A DNA stretch of 5,169 nt from Candidatus Rokuibacteriota bacterium (lineage in GTDB: Bacteria; JAUVQV01): positions 1 to 5,169 of the forward strand of contig JAUVQV010000102.1 of NCBI GenBank assembly GCA_030597995.1, written 5' to 3'. The notes under the pieces are model-generated. The model was given only the letters and a program-made list of their open reading frames with translations. It was not told the origin of the DNA and did no database searches. The position numbers were made by a program, and so were the translations under genes. Of the stretch, positions 5,083-5,169 are shown piece by piece. The stretch's first letter is position 1, and each line of letters begins with the position of its first letter.

Positions 5083-5169
5083 CGCCCGGCTCTCCCTCGC
5101 AGCCCGCACCGGCATCGGGAGCTACACCGCCAACCTGGTCCGGGCCCTGGCCGGCCTCCACGTCGAAGA
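5066..5169 (+). CDS. Second GT4-type glycosyltransferase, N-terminal fragment (runs off right edge)
   Basis: Only 34 codons are visible. The translation begins MRIGIDARLSLAARTG and continues IGSYTANLVRALA, the characteristic N-terminus of GT4/group 1 glycosyltransferases (IGIDAR followed by a TGIGxYxxNLxxAL glycine-rich loop and helix). The GTG start at 5066 has a strong AAGGAG (5056-5061) with a short 4-nt spacer, and it overlaps the previous glycosyltransferase by 17 nt. It is probably a further step of the same polysaccharide pathway. The family call is based on the N-terminus only; the donor-binding domain is outside the window. Confidence 0.8.
   Translation, partial: MRIGIDARLSLAARTGIGSYTANLVRALAGLHVE

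Noticed and set aside
3859..5115. A 418-codon open frame on the minus strand covering the glycosyltransferase gene
   Set aside because: Its translation shows no recognisable domain and is rich in the Gly, Pro, Arg and Glu expected from reading a GC-rich gene backwards. The plus strand carries a clear GT4 protein over the same bases.

Overview
The window is one compact, GC-rich bacterial chromosomal segment. It looks like a Gram-negative anaerobe or facultative anaerobe, and a Desulfuromonadales/Geobacter-like member of the Desulfobacterota is my best guess. That guess rests on high GC, an SLT lytic transglycosylase carrying DUF4124-type repeats, a molybdenum cofactor gene, a NifS-type cysteine desulfurase, and pgsA followed by family-4 glycosyltransferases. 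It is an inference, not something the sequence proves. I see no mobile element, CRISPR array, tRNA or rRNA.

Layout: the left edge (1 to about 316) is the N-terminal part of a NifS/IscS-type cysteine desulfurase on the minus strand, running off the window. Next is a divergent intergenic region of about 210-245 bp. It contains an AT-rich island (about 459-522) with a good minus-strand promoter candidate, a TATAAT hexamer on the plus strand and a 19-bp dyad. From 562 to the right edge, seven plus-strand genes form one run in which every gene overlaps the next: mobA, ruvX (yqgF), mltG, an SLT-family lytic transglycosylase, pgsA, a GT4-type glycosyltransferase, and the first 34 codons of a second GT4-type glycosyltransferase. 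The overlaps are 4, 11, 4, 4, 4 and 17 nt, which suggests one transcript with translational coupling.

Functionally the run mixes cofactor and RNA housekeeping genes (MobA makes the guanylyl form of molybdenum cofactor; RuvX/YqgF acts in pre-16S rRNA processing) with cell-envelope genes. MltG and the SLT protein cleave peptidoglycan glycan strands, PgsA makes phosphatidylglycerophosphate, and the glycosyltransferases probably build a surface polysaccharide or LPS. The divergent desulfurase could supply sulfur for tRNA thiolation, Fe-S clusters or molybdenum cofactor maturation; the window does not decide which.

I did not find a clearly new biological system. The most unusual signals are a perfect 13-bp inverted repeat exactly at the interdomain, proline-rich linker of the first glycosyltransferase; two DUF4124-like repeats bracketing the SLT domain; and the AT-rich dyad overlapping a possible 10-codon leader peptide upstream of mobA.
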